Positions 1-15,000 of a DNA stretch of 64,000 nt are shown here, one piece after another. The notes beneath the pieces were generated by a model. The model ran no database searches and was not told the origin of the DNA. It saw only the letters and a program-made list of their open reading frames with translations. Each line of letters begins with the position of its first letter. The stretch's first letter is position 1. The position numbers and the translations under genes were made by a program. This DNA comes from Hydractinia symbiolongicarpus (taxonomy: Eukaryota > Cnidaria > Hydrozoa > Anthoathecata > Hydractiniidae), in contig NC_079880.1 in the NCBI RefSeq assembly GCF_029227915.1, forward strand, positions 33,661,501-33,725,500. Reading direction: 5' to 3'.

Positions 1-3000
1 GGACGTTCTAGTCCATTGAGAATGGAAGGACTAGACCAATGGTAACCGGTATGGATGCGTGGAACGGAGTAATTTACGTGTACGGCTTTTATTAGGCGGC
101 AAAATGCCATATTGCTGCTTATAGACGAGTATGAATGTAGTTGACGGCGTTCCAAAGCTATGGAGCCAGAGAAAGCAACTTAAGACGTCGTAGCGCATTC
201 AGAGTGGAATGACTAGACCAATGGAAACCTGCGCAGGCACGCGGAACTGCGCGATTTACGTGTAAGGCTTTTAATAGGCGTCAAAATGCCGTATTATAGC
301 ATTTTTATGGCGTGTGCATGTGGTTTACGGCGTTTTAAAGCCATGGAACCAGGGAAAACAACTTAGGACGGCGTAGTGTATCAAGAATGGAAGAACTAGA
401 CCAATGGTAACAAGCTTGGACACGTGGAACCGCGTGATTTACGTGTAAGGCCTTTATTAGGCGTCAAAAGGCCGTATTATAGCCTTTTCATGGAGTGTGC
501 ATGTGGATTACGGCGTTCTCAAGGCATGCAGACAGGGAAAACAACTTAGGACGTTCTCATGTATTCACAGTGGAAGGACTAGACCAATGGTAACTGGCTT
601 GGACGGTTGGAACCACGCAACTTAAGTGTAAGGTCTTTATTAGGCGGCAAAAGGCCATATTGTTGCCTACAGACGTGTATGAATGTAGTTGACGGCGTTC
701 CAAAGCCATGGAGCCAGAGAAAGCAACTTAAGACGTCGTAGCGCATTCAGAGTGGAATGACTAGACCAATCGAAATCTGCGCAGGCACGCGGAACTGCGC
801 GATTTACGTAAAAGGCCTTTAATAGGCGTCAAAATGCCGTATTATGGCCTTTTCCTGGCGTGTGCGTGTGGTTTATGGCGTTCTAAAGCCATGGAGCCAG
901 GGAAAAGACTTAGAATGTCGTAGTGTATTGAGAGTGTAAGAACTAGACCAATTGTAACCTGGGCAGGCACGCGGCCCCCGTGGTTTACGTGTAAGGCCTT
1001 TATAAGGCCGCAATAGGCCGTATTACAGCCTTTAGAGGCCTTTGCATGTAGTTGACGGCATTCTAGAGCCATGAAGCCAGGGAGAAATATTTAGGACGTC
1101 GTAGTGCATTGAGAGTGAAAGAACTAGACCAATAATAACCTGCGCAGTCACGCGGAACCACACGATTTACGTGTAAGGCCTTTAATAGGTAGCAAAAGGC
1201 CGCATTATAGCATTTTTATGGCGTGTGCATGAGGTTTACGGCGTTCTAAAGCCATGGAACCAGGGAAAACAACTTAGGACGGCGTAGTGTATTAAGAGTG
1301 GAAGAACTAGACCAATGGTAAACCATCTTGGACACGTGGAACCGCGTGATTTACGAGTAAGGCCTTTATTAGGCGTCAAAAGGCCGTATTATAGCCTTTT
1401 CATGGCGTGTGCATGTGGATTACGGCGTTCTAAAGCCATGGAACCAGGAATAACCACTTAGAACGTTCTAGTGTACTGAGAGTGGAAGGACTAGACCAAT
1501 GGTAACCTGCGCAGGCACGGGGACCCACTTGATTTACTTGGAAGGCCTTTAATTGGCGGCAAAAGGCCGTATTCCAGCCTTTAGACGCATGTGCACGTAG
1601 TTAATGGCGTTGTACAGCCTTGGCGCTGGGGAAAACAACTTAGGACGTTCTAGTCCATTGAGAATGGAAGGACTAGACCAATGGTAACCGGTATGGACGC
1701 GTGGAACGGAGTAATTTACGTGTAAGGCTTACACGGCGGCAAAAGGCCATATTGCTGCTTATAGGCGTGTGTGCATGTAATTGACGGCGTTCCAAAGCCA
1801 TGGAGCCAGAGAAAATAACTTAGCACGTCGTAGTGCATGGACAGTGGAAGGACGAGACCAATGGTAACCTGCGCATGCACACGGACCCACGTGATTTACG
1901 TGTAAGGCCTTTAATAGGCGGCATAAGGCGGTATTATAGCTTTTTAATGGCATGTGCATGTGGTTTACGGCGTTCTCAAGGCATAGAGTCAGGGAAAAGA
2001 CTTAGGATGTCGTAGTGTATTGAAATTGGAAGAACTAGACCAATGATAACTGGCTTGGATGGTTGGAACGACGTAATTTACGTGTATGGCTTTTATTAGG
2101 CGGCAAAATTCCATATTGCTGCCTATAGACGTGTGTGCATGTAATTGACGGGGTTCCAAAGCCATGCAGGCAGAGAAAATAACTTAGGACGTCGTGATGC
2201 ATTGACAGTGGAAGACCTAGACCAATGAGAACAAGCTTGGACGCGTGCAACCTTGTAATTTACGTGTAAGGAATTCATTAGGCTGTAAAAGGTTATATGG
2301 CTATCGACGTGTGTGCATGTAGTTGACGGCGTTCCAAAGCCATGGAGCCATAGAAAATAACTTAGGACTTTGTAGTGCATTGAGAGTGGAAGGACTATAC
2401 CAATGATAACCTGCGCAAGCACGCGGAACCACGTGATTGACGTGTAAGGCCTTTAATAGGCCGGAAAAGTCCGTATTGTAGCCTTTCAATGGCGTGTGCA
2501 TGTTGTTTACGGCATTCTCAAGGCATGGAGACAGGGAAAACAACTTAGGACGTTCTCGTGTATTGAGAGTGGAAGGACTAAACAATGGTAACTGGCTTGG
2601 ACGGTTGGAACCACGTAACTTAGGTGTAAGGCCTTTATTAGGCGGCAAAAGGCCATATTGTTGCCTACAGACGTGTATGAATGTAGTTGACGGCGTTCCA
2701 AAGCCATGGTGCCAGAGAAAGCAACTTAAGACGTGGTAGCGCATTCAGAGTGGAATGACTAGACCAATGGTAACCTACGCAGGTACGTGAAACTACGCGA
2801 TTTACGTGTAATGGAATCATGGAGCTTTTAATAGGCGGCAAAAGGCCGTATTATTGCTTTTTTATGGCGTGTGCATGTGGGTTACAGCGTTCTATAGTCA
2901 TGCAACCAGGGAAAAAAACTGAGGACATTCTCGTGTATTAAGAGTGGAAGGACTAGACCAATGGTAACTGTCTTGGACGGTTGGAACCACGCAACTTACG

Positions 3001-6000
3001 TGTAAGGCCTTTATTAGGCGGCAAAAGGCCATATTGCTGCCCACAGACGTGTATGAATGTAGTTGACGGGGTTCCAAAGCCATGGAGGCAGAGAAAATAA
3101 CTTAGGACGTCGTGGTGCATTGACAGTGGAAGACCTAGACTAATGAGAACAAGCTTGGACGCGTGCAACCACGTAATTTACGTGTAAGGCCTTCATTAGG
3201 CTACAAAAGGACATAGGGCTATCGACGTGTGTGCATGTATTTGACGACTTTCCAAAGCCATGGAACCAGGGAAAACAACTTAGGACGGCGTAGTGTATTA
3301 AGAGTGGAAGAACTAGACCAATGGTAACAAGCTTGGACGCGTGGAACAGCGTGATTTACGTGTAAGGCCTCTATTAGGCGTCAAAAGGCCGTATTATAGC
3401 CTTTTCATGGCGTGTGCATGTGGATTACGGCGTTCTAAAGCCATGGAACCAGGAATAACAACTTAGGACGTTCTAGTGTATTGAGAGTGAAAGGACTAGA
3501 CGAATGGTAACCCGCGCAGGCACGCGGAACCACTTGATTTACGTGGAAGGCCTTTAATTGGCGGCAAAAGGCCGTATTGCAGCCTTTAGACGCATGTGCA
3601 CGTAGTTGATGGCGTTGTACAGCCTTGGCGCTGGGGAAAACAACTTAGGACGTTCTAGTCCATTAAGAATGGAAGGACTAGACCAATGGTAACCGGTATG
3701 GATGCGTGGAACGGAGTAATTTACGTGTAAGGCTTTTATTAGGCGGCAAAAGGCCATATTTCTGCTTATAGACGTGTGTGCATGTAATTGACGGCGTTGC
3801 AAAGCCATGGAGCCAGAGAAAATAACTTAGGACGTCGTAGTGCATGGACAGTGGAAGGACGAGACCAATAGTAACCTGCGCAGGCACGCGGACCCACGTG
3901 ATTTACGTGTAAGGCCTTTAGTAGGCGGCGTAAGGCGGTATTATAGCTTTTCAATGGCGTGTGCATGTGGTTTACGGCGTTCTCAAGGCATTAAGCCAGG
4001 GAAAAGACTTAGGATGTCGTAGTGTATTGAAATTGGAAGAACTAGACCAATGAGAACAGGTTTGGACCCGTGGAACCACGTATTTTACGTGTAAGGCCTT
4101 CATTAGCTGCAAAAGGACATATGGCCATAGACGTGTGTGCATGTAGTTGACGGCGTTCAAAAGCCATGGAGCCAGAGAAAACAACTTAGGACGTCGTAGT
4201 GCATTGAGAGTGGAAAGACTAGACCAATGGTAACCTGTGCAGTCACGCAGAACCACGCGATTTACGTGTAAGGCAATTAATAGGCGTCAAAAGGCCGTAT
4301 TATAGCCTTTTCATGGCGTGTGCATGTGGTTTACGGCGTTCCAAAGCTATGGAACCAGGAGAACAACTTAGGACAGCGTTGTGTATTGAGAGTTGAAGAA
4401 CTAGACCAATGGTAACAGCCTTGAAGGCGTGAAAGCACGTGATTTACGTGCAAGGCTTTTATTAAGCGTCAAAAGGCCGAATTATAGCGATTTCATGGCG
4501 TGTGCATGTGGTTTACGGCGTTCTAAAGCCATGGAACCAGAAAAAACAACTTAGGACGTTCTAGTGTATTGAGAGTGGAAGGACTAGACCAATGGTAGCC
4601 TGCACAGGAGCGCGTACCCACGTGATTTACGTGTAAGGCTTTCAATAGGCAGCAAAAGGCCGTATTGCAGCCTTTAGACGCATGTGCAGGTAGTTGATGG
4701 CGTTGTACAGCCTTGCCGCTGGGGAAGGCAATTTTGGACGTTCTAGTCCATTGAGAATGAAAGGACTAGACCAACGGCAACCGGCATGGACGCGTGGAAC
4801 GACGTAATTTACGTGTAAGGCTTTTATTAGGCGACAAAATTCCATATTGCTACCTATAGACGTGTGTGCATGTAATTGACGGGGTTCCAAAGCCATGGAG
4901 GCAGAGAAAATAACTTAGGACGTCGTGGTGCATTGACAGTGGAAGACCTAGATCAATGAGAACAAGCTTGGACGCGTGCAACCACGTAATTTACGTGTAA
5001 GGCCTTCCTTAGGCTGCAAAAGGACATATGGCTATCGACGTGTGTGCATGTAGTTGACTGCGTTCCAAAGCCATGGAGCCAGAGAAAGCAACTTAAGACG
5101 TCGTAGCGCATTCAGAGTGGAATGACTAGACCAATGGTAACCTGCGCAGGTACGCGGAACTACGCGATTTAATAGGCGGCAAAAGGCCGTATTATAGGTT
5201 TTTCATGGCGGGTGCATGTGGTTTACGGCGTTCTAAAGCCATGGAACTAGAAAAAACAACTTAGGACGTTCTAGTCCATTGAGAATAGAAGGACTAGACC
5301 CATGGTAACTGGCATGGACGCGTGGAACGTCGTAATTCACGCATAAGGCCTTTAATAGGCCGCAAAAAGCCGAATTACAGCCTTTAGAGGACTTTGCATG
5401 TAGCTTACGGCGTTCCAAAGCCATAAAGCCAGAAAAAACAACTTAGGACGTCGTAGTGCATTGAGAGTAGAAGGTCTAGACCAATGGAAACCTGCGCAGG
5501 CACGCGGAACTGCGCGACTTACAAATAAGGCCTTTAATAGGCGTCAAAATGCCGTATTATGGCCTTTTCCTGGGTGTGCGTGTGGTTTACGGTGTTCTAA
5601 AGCCATGGAGCCAGGGAGAAGACTTAGTGTATTGAGAGTGGAAGGACTAGACCAATTGTAACCTGGGCAGGCACGCCGCCCCCGTGACTAAAGTATAAGG
5701 CCTTTAATAGGCCTTTAATAGGCCGTATTACAGCCTTTAAAAGCCTTTGCATGTCGTTGACGGCGTTCTAAAGCCATGAAGCCAGGGAGAAATATTTAGC
5801 ACGGCGTAGTGTATTAAGAGTGAAAGAACTAGACCAATGGTAACAAGCTTGGACGCGTGGAACAGCGTGATTTACGTGTAAGGCCTTTATTAGGCGTCAA
5901 AAGGCGTATTATAGCCTTTTCATGGCGTGTGCATGTGGATTACGGCGTTCTAAAGCCATGGAACCAGGAATAACAATTTAGGACGTTCTAGTGTATTGAG

Positions 6001-9000
6001 AATTGAAGGACTAGACCAATGGTAACCTGCGCAGGTACGCGGAACTACGCGATTTAATAGGCGGCAAAAGGCCGTATTATAGGTTTTTCATGGCGGGTGC
6101 ATGTGGTTTACGGCGTTCTAAAGCCATGGAACTAGAAAAAACAACTTAGGACGTTCTAGTCCATTGAGAATAGAAGGACTAGACCCATGGTAACTGGCAT
6201 GGACGCGTGGAACGTCGTAATTCACGCATAAGGCCTTTAATAGGCCGCAAAAAGCCGAATTACAGCCTTTAGAGGACTTTGCATGTAGCTTACGGCGTTC
6301 CAAAGCCATAAAGCCAGAAAAAACAACTTAGGACGTCGTAGTGCATTGAGAGTAGAAGGTCTAGACCAATGGAAACCTGCGCAGGCACGCGGAACTGCGC
6401 GACTTACAAATAAGGCCTTTAATAGGCGTCAAAATGCCGTATTATGGTCTTTTCCTGGGTGTGCGTGTGGTTTACGGTGTTCTAAAGCCATGGAGCCAGG
6501 GAGAAGACTTAGAATGTCGTAGTGTATTGAGAGTGGAAGGACTAGACCAATTGTAACCTGGGCAGGCACGCCGCCCCCGTGACTAAAGTATAAGGCCTTT
6601 AATAGGCCTTTAATAGGCCGTATTACAGCCTTTAGAAGCCTTTGCATGTCGTTGACGGCGTTCTAAAGCCATGAAGCCAGGGAGAAATATTTAGCACGGC
6701 GTAGTGTATTAAGAGTGAAAGAACTAGACCAATGGTAACAAGCTTGGACGCGTGGAACAGCGTGATTTACGTGTAAGGCCTTTATTAGGCGTCAAAAGGC
6801 GTATTATAGCCTTTTCATGGCGTGTGCATGTGGATTACGGCGTTCTAAAGCCATGGAACCAGGAATAACAATTTAGGACGTTCTAGTGTATTGAGAATTG
6901 AAGGACTAGACCAATGGTAACCTGCGCAGGCACGCGGAACTACGTGATTTACGTGTGAGGCCTTTAATAGGCGGCAAAAGGCCGTATTATAGCCTTTTCA
7001 TGGGGTGTACATGTGGATTACGGCGTTCTAAAGCCATGGAACCAGGAATAACAACTTAGGACGTTCTAGTGTATTGAGAGTGGAAGGACTAGACGAATGG
7101 TAACCCGCGCAGGCACGCGGACCCACTTGATTTACGTGGAAGGCCTTTAATTGGCGGCAAAAGGCTGTATTGCAGCCTTTAGACGCATGTGCACGTAGTT
7201 GATGGCGTTGTACAGCCTTGGCGCTGGGGAAAACAACTTAGGACGTTCTAGTCCATTAAGAATGGAAGGACTAGACCAATGGTAACCGGTATGGATGCGT
7301 GGAACGGAGTAATTTACGTGTAAGGCTTTTATTAGGCGGCAAAAGGCCATATTTCTGCTTATAGACGTGCGTGCATGTAATTGACGGCGTTGCAAAGCCA
7401 TGGAGCTGGAGAAAATAACTTAGGACGTCGTAGTGCATGGACAGTGGAAGGACGAGACCAATCGTAACCTGCGCAGGCACGCGGACCCACGTGATTTACG
7501 TGTAAGGCCTTAAGTAGGCGGCGTAAGGCGGTATTATAGCTTTTCAATGGCGTGTGCATGTGGTTTACGGCGTTCTCAAGGCATTGAGCCAGGGAAAAGA
7601 CTTAGGATGTCGTAGTGTATTGAAATTGGAAGAACTAGACCAATGAGAACAAGTTTGGACCCGTGAAACCACGTATTTTACGTGTAAGGCTTCATTAGCT
7701 GCAAAAGGACATATGGCCATAGACGTGTGTGCATGTAGTTGACGGCGTTCAAAAGCTATTGAGCCTGAGAAAACAACTTAGGACGTCGTAGCGCATTGAG
7801 AGTGGAAGGACTAGACCAATGGTAACCTGTGCAGTCACGCAGAACCACGCGATTTACGTGTAAGGCATTTAATAGGCGTCAAAAGGCCGTATTATAGCCT
7901 TTTCATGGCGTGTGTATGTGGTTTACGGCGTTCCAAAGCTATGGAACCAGGGAGAACAACTTAGGACAGCGTTGTGTATTGAAAGTTGAAGAACTAGACC
8001 AATGGTAACAACCTTGGACGCGTGGAAGCGCGTGATTTACGTGCAAGGCTTTTATTAAGCGTCAAAAGGCCGTATTATAGCGTTTTCATGGCGTGTGCAT
8101 GTGGTTTACGGCGTTCTAAAGCCATGGAACCAGAAAAAACAACTTAGGACGTTCTAGTGTATTGAGAGTGGAAGGACTAGACCAATGGTAGCCTGCGCAG
8201 GTGCGCGGACGTACGTGATTTACGTGTAAGGCTTTCAATAGGCCGGAAAAGGCCGTATTGCAGCCTTTAGACGCATGTGCACGTAGTTGACGGCGTTATA
8301 CAGCCTTGGCGCTGGGGAAGGCAATTTTTGACGTTCTAGTCAATTGAGAATTGAAGGATTAGACCAATGGCAACCGGCATGGACGCGCGAAACGACGTAA
8401 TTTACGTGTAAGGCTTTTATTAGGCGACAAAAATCCATATTGCTGCCTATAGACGTGTGTGAGTGTAATTGACGGAGTTCCAAAGCCATGAAGGCAGAGA
8501 AAATAACTTAGGACGTCGTGGTGCATTGCCAGTGGAAGACCTAGACCAATGAGAACTAGCTTGGACAAGTGCAACCACGTAATTTACGTGTAAGGCCTTC
8601 ATTAGGCTGCAAAAGGACATATGGCTATCGACGTGTGTGCATGTAGTTGACAGCGTTCCAAAGCCATGGACCCAGAAAAAGCAACTTGAGACGTCGTAGC
8701 GCATTCAGAGTGGAATGACTAGGCCAATGGTAACCTGCGCAGGTACGCGGAACTACGCAATTTACGTGTAAGGCCTTTAATAGGCGGCAAAAGGCCGTAT
8801 TATAGCCTTTTCATGGCGTGTGCATGTGGATTACGGCGTTCTAAAGCCATGGAACCAGGAATAACAACTTAGGACGTTCTAGTGTATTGAGAGTGGAAGG
8901 ACTAGACGAATGGTAACCCGCGCAGGCACGCGGACCCACTTGATTTACGTGGAAGGCCTTTAATTGGCGGCAAAAGGCTGTATTGCAGCCTTTAGACGCA

Positions 9001-12000
9001 TGTGCACGTAGTTGATGGCGTTGTACAGCCTTGGCGCTGGGGAAAACAACTTAGGACGTTCTAGTCCATTAAGAATGGAAGGACTAGACCAATGGTAACC
9101 GGTATGGATGCGTGGAACGGAGTAATTTACGTGTAAGGCTTTTATTAGGCGGCAAAAAGCCATATTTCTGCTTATAGACGTGCGTGCATGTAATTGACGG
9201 CGTTGCAAAGCCATGGAGCTGGAGAAAATAACTTAGGACGTCGTAGTGCATGGACAGTGGAAGGACGAGACCAATCGTAACCTGCGCAGGCACGCGGACC
9301 CACGTGATTTACGTGTAAGGCCTTAAGTAGGCGGCGTAAGGCGGTATTATAGCTTTTCAATGGCGTGTGCATGTGGTTTACGGCGTTCTCAAGGCATTGA
9401 GCCAGGGAAAAGACTTAGGATGTCGTAGTGTATTGAAATTGGAAGAACTAGACCAATGAGAACAAGTTTGGACCCGTGAAACCACGTATTTTACGTGTAA
9501 GGCTTCATTAGCTGCAAAAGGACATATGGCCATAGACGTGTGTGCATGTAGTTGACGGCGTTCAAAAGCTATTGAGCCTGAGAAAACAACTTAGGACGTC
9601 GTAGCGCATTGAGAGTGGAAGGACTAGACCAATGGTAACCTGTGCAGTCACGCAGAACCACGCGATTTACGTGTAAGGCAATTAATAGGCGTCAAAAGGC
9701 CGTATTATAGCCTTTTCATGGCGTGTGCATGTGGTTTACGGCGTTCCAAAGCTATGGAACCAGGAGAACAACTTAGGACAGCGTTGTGTATTGAGAGTTT
9801 AAGAACTAGACCAATGGTAACAACCTTAGAGCCGTGGAAGCACGTGATTTACGTGCAAGGCTTTTATTAAGCGTCAAAAGGCCGAATTATAGCGATTTCA
9901 TGGCGTGTGCATGTGGTTTACGGCGTTCTAAAGCCATGGAACCAGAAAAAACAACTTAGGACGTTCTAGTGTATTGAGAGTGGAAGGACTAGACCAATGG
10001 TAGCCTGCGCAGGTGCGCGTACCCACGTGATTTACGTGTAAGGCTTTCAATAGGCAGCAAAAGGCCGTATGGCAGCCTTTAGACGCATGTGCACGTAGTT
10101 GATGGCGTTGTACAGCCTTGCCGCTGGGGAAGGCAATTTTGGACGTTCTAGTCCATTGAGAATGGAAGGACTAGACCAATGGCAACCGGCATGGACGCGT
10201 GGAACGACGTAATTTACGTGTAAGGCTTTTATTAGGCGACAAAATTCCATATTGCTGCCTATAGACGTGTGTGCATGTAATTGACGGGGTTCCAAAGCCA
10301 TGGAGGCAGAGAAAATAACTTAGGACGTCGTGGTGCATTGACAGTGGAAGACCTAGATCAATGAGAACAAGCTTGGACGCGTGCAACCACGTAATTTACG
10401 TGTAAGGCCTTCCTTAGGCTGCAAAAGGACATATGGCTATCGACGTGTGTGCATGTAGTTGACTGCGTTCCAAAGCCATGGAGCCAGAGAAAGCAACTTA
10501 AGACGTCGTAGCGCATTCAGAGTGGAATGACTAGACCTATGGTAACCTGCGCAGGTACGCGGAACTACGCGATTTAATAGGCGGCAAAAGGCCGTATTAT
10601 AGGTTTTTCATGGCGTGTGCATGTGGTTTACGGCGTTCTAAAGCCATGGAACTAGAAAAAACAACTTAGGACGTTCTAGTCCATTGAGAATAGAAGGACT
10701 AGACCCATGGTAACTAGCATGGACGCGTGGAACGTCGTAATTCACGCATAAGGCATTTAATAGGCCGCAAAAAGCCGAATTACAGCCTTTAGAGGACTTT
10801 GCATGTAGCTTACGGCGTTCCAAAGCCATAAAGCCAGAAAAAACAACTTAGGACGTCGTAGTGCATTGAGAGTAGAAGGTCTAGACCAATGGAAACCTGC
10901 GCAGGCACGCGGAACTGCGCGACTTACAAATAAGGCCTTTAATAGGCGTCAAAATGCCGTATTATGGCCTTTTCCTGGGTGTGCGTGTGGTTTACGGCGT
11001 TCTAAAGCCATGGAGCCAGGGAGAAGACTTAGAATGTCGTAGTGTATTGAGAGTGGAAGGACTAGACCAATTGTAACCTGGGCAGGCACGCCGCCCCCGT
11101 GACTAACGTATAAGGCCTTTAATAGGCCTTTAATAGGCCGTATTACAGCCTTTAGAAGCCTTTGCATGTAGTTGACGGCGTTCTAAAGCCATGAAGCCAG
11201 GGAGAAATATTTAGCACGGCGTAGTGTATTAAGAGTGAAAGAACTAGACCAATGGTAACAAGCTTGGACGCGTGGAACAGCGTGATTTACGTGTAAGGCC
11301 TTTATTAGGCGTCAAAAGGCCGTATTATAGCCTTTTCATGGCGTGTGCATGTGGATTACGGCGTTCTAAAGCCATGGAACCAGGAATAACAATTTAGGAC
11401 GTTCTAGTGTATTGAGAATTGAAGGACTAGACCAATGGTAACCTGCGCAGGCACGCGGAACTACGCGATTTACGTGTGAGGCCTTTAATAGGCGGCAAAA
11501 GGCCGTATTATAGCCTTTTCATGGCGTGTACATGTGGATTACGGCGTTCTAAAGCCATGGAACCAGGAATAACAACTTAGGACGTTCTAGTGTATTGAGA
11601 GTGGAAGGACTAGACGAATGGTAACCCGCGCAGGCACGCGGACCCACTTGATTTACGTGGAAGGCCTTTAATTGGCGGCAAAAGGCTGTATTGCAGCTTT
11701 TAGACGCATGTGCACGTAGTTGATGGCGTTGTACAGCCTTGGCGCTGGGGAAAACAACTTAGGACGTTCTAGTCCATTAAGAATGGAAGGACTAGACCAA
11801 TGGTAACCGGTATGGATGCGTGGAACGGAGTAATTTACGTGTAAGGCTTTTATTAGGCGGCAAAAGGCCATATTTCTGCTTATAGACGTGCGTGCATGTA
11901 ATTGACGGCGTTGCAAAGCCATGGAGCCAGAGAAAATAACTTAGGACGTCGTAGTGCATGGACAGTGGAAGGACGAGACCAATCGTTACCTGCGCAGGCA

Positions 12001-15000
12001 CGCGGACCCACGTGATTTACGTGTAAGGCCTTTAGTAGGCGGCGTAAGGCCGTATTATAGCTTTTCAATGGCGTGTGCATGTGGTTTACGGCGTTCTCAA
12101 GGCATTGAGCCAGGGAAAAGACTTAGGATGTCGTAGTGTATTGAAATTGGAAGACCTAGACCAATGAGAACTAGCTTGAACACGTGCAACCACGTAATTT
12201 ACGTGTAAGACCTTCATTAGGCTGCAAAAGGACATATGGCTATCGACGTGTGTGCATGTAGTTGACAGCGTTCCAAAGCCATGGACCCAGAGAAAGCAAC
12301 TTGAGACGTCGTAGCGCATTCAGAGTGGAATGACTAGGCCAATGGTAACCTGCGCAGGTACGCGGAACTACGCGATTTACGTGTAAGGCCTTTAATAGGC
12401 AGCAAAAGGCCGTAGTATACCCTTTTCATGGCGTGTGTATGTGGTTTACGGCGTTCTAAAGCCATGGAGCCAGGGAAAAGACTTAGAATGTCGTAGTGTG
12501 TTGAGAGTGAAAGAACTAGACCAATGAGAACAAGCTTGGACGCGTGGAACCACGTAAGGCCTTTAATAGGCCGAAAAAAGGCGAATTACAGTCATAGTCT
12601 ATTAAGTCTATTAAGAGTGGAAGGACTAGACCAATGATAACCGGATTGGACGGTTGGAACGACGTAATTTACGTCTAATGCCTTTATTAGGCGGCAAAAG
12701 GCTATGTTGGTGCCTTTAGACGTGTGTGCATGTAGTTAACGGCATTCTAAAGCCATGGAACCAGGGAAAACAACTTAGGACGTCCTAGTCCATCAAGAAT
12801 GGAAGGGCTAGACCAATGATAACATGCGCAGGCAAGCGGACCCACGTGATTGACGTGTAAGGCCTTTAATAGGCCGCAAAAGGCCGTATCACAGCCTTTA
12901 GACGTCTTTGCATGTAGTTGACGGCGTTCTAAAGCCATGGAGCCAGGGAGAACAATTTAAGACGTCGTAGTGCATTGAGAGTGGAAAGACAAGACTAACA
13001 GTAACGTGCGCAGGCACGCAGAACCACGCGATTTACGTGTAAGGCCTTTAATAGGCGGCAAAAGGCCGTATTATAGCCTTTCAATGACATGTGCATGTGG
13101 TTTACGGCGTTCTCAAGGCATGGAGCCAGGGAAAACAACTTAGGACGTTGTCCTGTATTGAGAGTGGAAGGACTAAACGAATGGTAACCTGCGCAGTCAC
13201 GCGGAACCACGCGATTTACGTGTAAGGCCTTTATTAGGCGGCAAAAGACCGTATTACGGCCTTTAGAAGCGTGTACTTGTAGTTGACGGTTTTCTAAAGT
13301 CATAGAACATGGGAAGACGGCTTACGACATCGTAGTCCATTGAAAGTGGAAGGACTAGACCAATGATAACTTCCTTGGACGTTTGCAACCACGTAACTTA
13401 CGTGTAAGGCCTTTATTAGGCGGCAAAAGGCCATATTTCTGCATATAGACGTGTGTGCATGTAGTTGACGGCGTTCCAAAGCCATGGAGCCAGAGAAAAA
13501 AACTTAGGACGTCGTAGTGCATTTAGAGTGGAAGGACTAGACCAATGATAACCGGCTTGGACGCGTGGAACGACGTAATTTACGTCTAATGCCTTTCTTA
13601 GGCGGCAAAAGGCCATATTACTGCCTTCAGACATATGTGACCGCAGTTGACGGCGTTGGACAGCCTTGGCGCTGGGGAAAACAACTTAGGACGTTCTAGT
13701 CCATTAAGAATGGAAGGACTAGAACAATGGTGACCGGCATGGACGCGTGGAACGACGTAATTTACTTGTAAGGTTTTTAATAGGCGGCAAAAGGCCATGT
13801 TGGTGCTTTTAGACGTTTGTGCATGTAGTTGACGGCGTTCCAACGCCATGGAGCAAGAGAAAGCAACTTGACGTCGTAGTGCATTGAGAGGGGAAGAACT
13901 CGACCAATGGTAACCTGCGCAGGCACGCGGAACTACGCGATTTTCGTGTAAAGCCTTTAATAGGAGTCAAAAGGCCGTAGTGTACACTTTTCATGGCGTG
14001 TGCATGTGGTTTACGGCGTTCTAAAGCCATGGAACCAGGGAAAAGACTTAGAATGTCGTAGTAAGTTGAGAGTGAAAGAACTAGACCAATGAGAACAAGC
14101 TTGGACGCGTGGAACCACGTAAGGCCTTTAATAGGCCGAAAAAAGTCGAATTAGAGCCTTTAGAGGCCTTTGCATGTAGTTTACGGCGTTCCGAAGCCAT
14201 GGAGCCAGAGAAAACAACTTAGGACTTCGTAGTGCATTGAGAGTAGAAGGACTAGAGCAATGGTAACCTGCGCAGGCACGCGGATCTACGGGATTTGCGT
14301 GTACTGACCTTATTATGCGGCAACAGGTCCCATTACGGCCTTTAGAGGCGTGTGCTCGTAGTTTGGGGCGTTCTAAAGCCATCGCGCCAGTAAGAACGAC
14401 TTAATACGTCGTAGTCTATTGAAAGTGGAAGGACTTGACCAATGGTAACAAGCTTGGACGCGTGGAACGACGTAATTTACGTGCAAGGTTTTTATTAGGC
14501 GGCAAAAGACCGTATTACGGCTTTAGACGTGTGTGTATGTTGTTGACGGAGTTCCAGAGCCATGGAACCGGCCAAAACAACTTAGGACAGCGAAGTGCAT
14601 GGAGAGTGGAAGGGCTAGACCAATGGTAACTAGCGCAGGTAGGCGGATCCACGTGATTTACGTGTAAAGCCTTTATTAGGCGGCAAAACACCGTATTACG
14701 GCCTTCGAAGGCGTGTGCTTGTAGTTGACGGCGTTCTATAGTCATGGAACCAGGGAAAACATTTTACAACGTCCTATTCTTTTAATAGTGAAAGGACTAG
14801 ACCAATGATAACCGCCTTAGATGGTTGGAACCACGTAATTTACGTGTAAGGCCTTTTAATAGGAGGCAAAAGGCCGTATTGCAGCCTTTAGACGGATGTT
14901 CACGTAGTTGAGGGCGTTGTACAGCCTTGGCGTTGGAGAAAACAACTTAGGACGTTCTATTCTATTGAGAATGGAAGGGCGAGACCAATGGTAACCGGCT

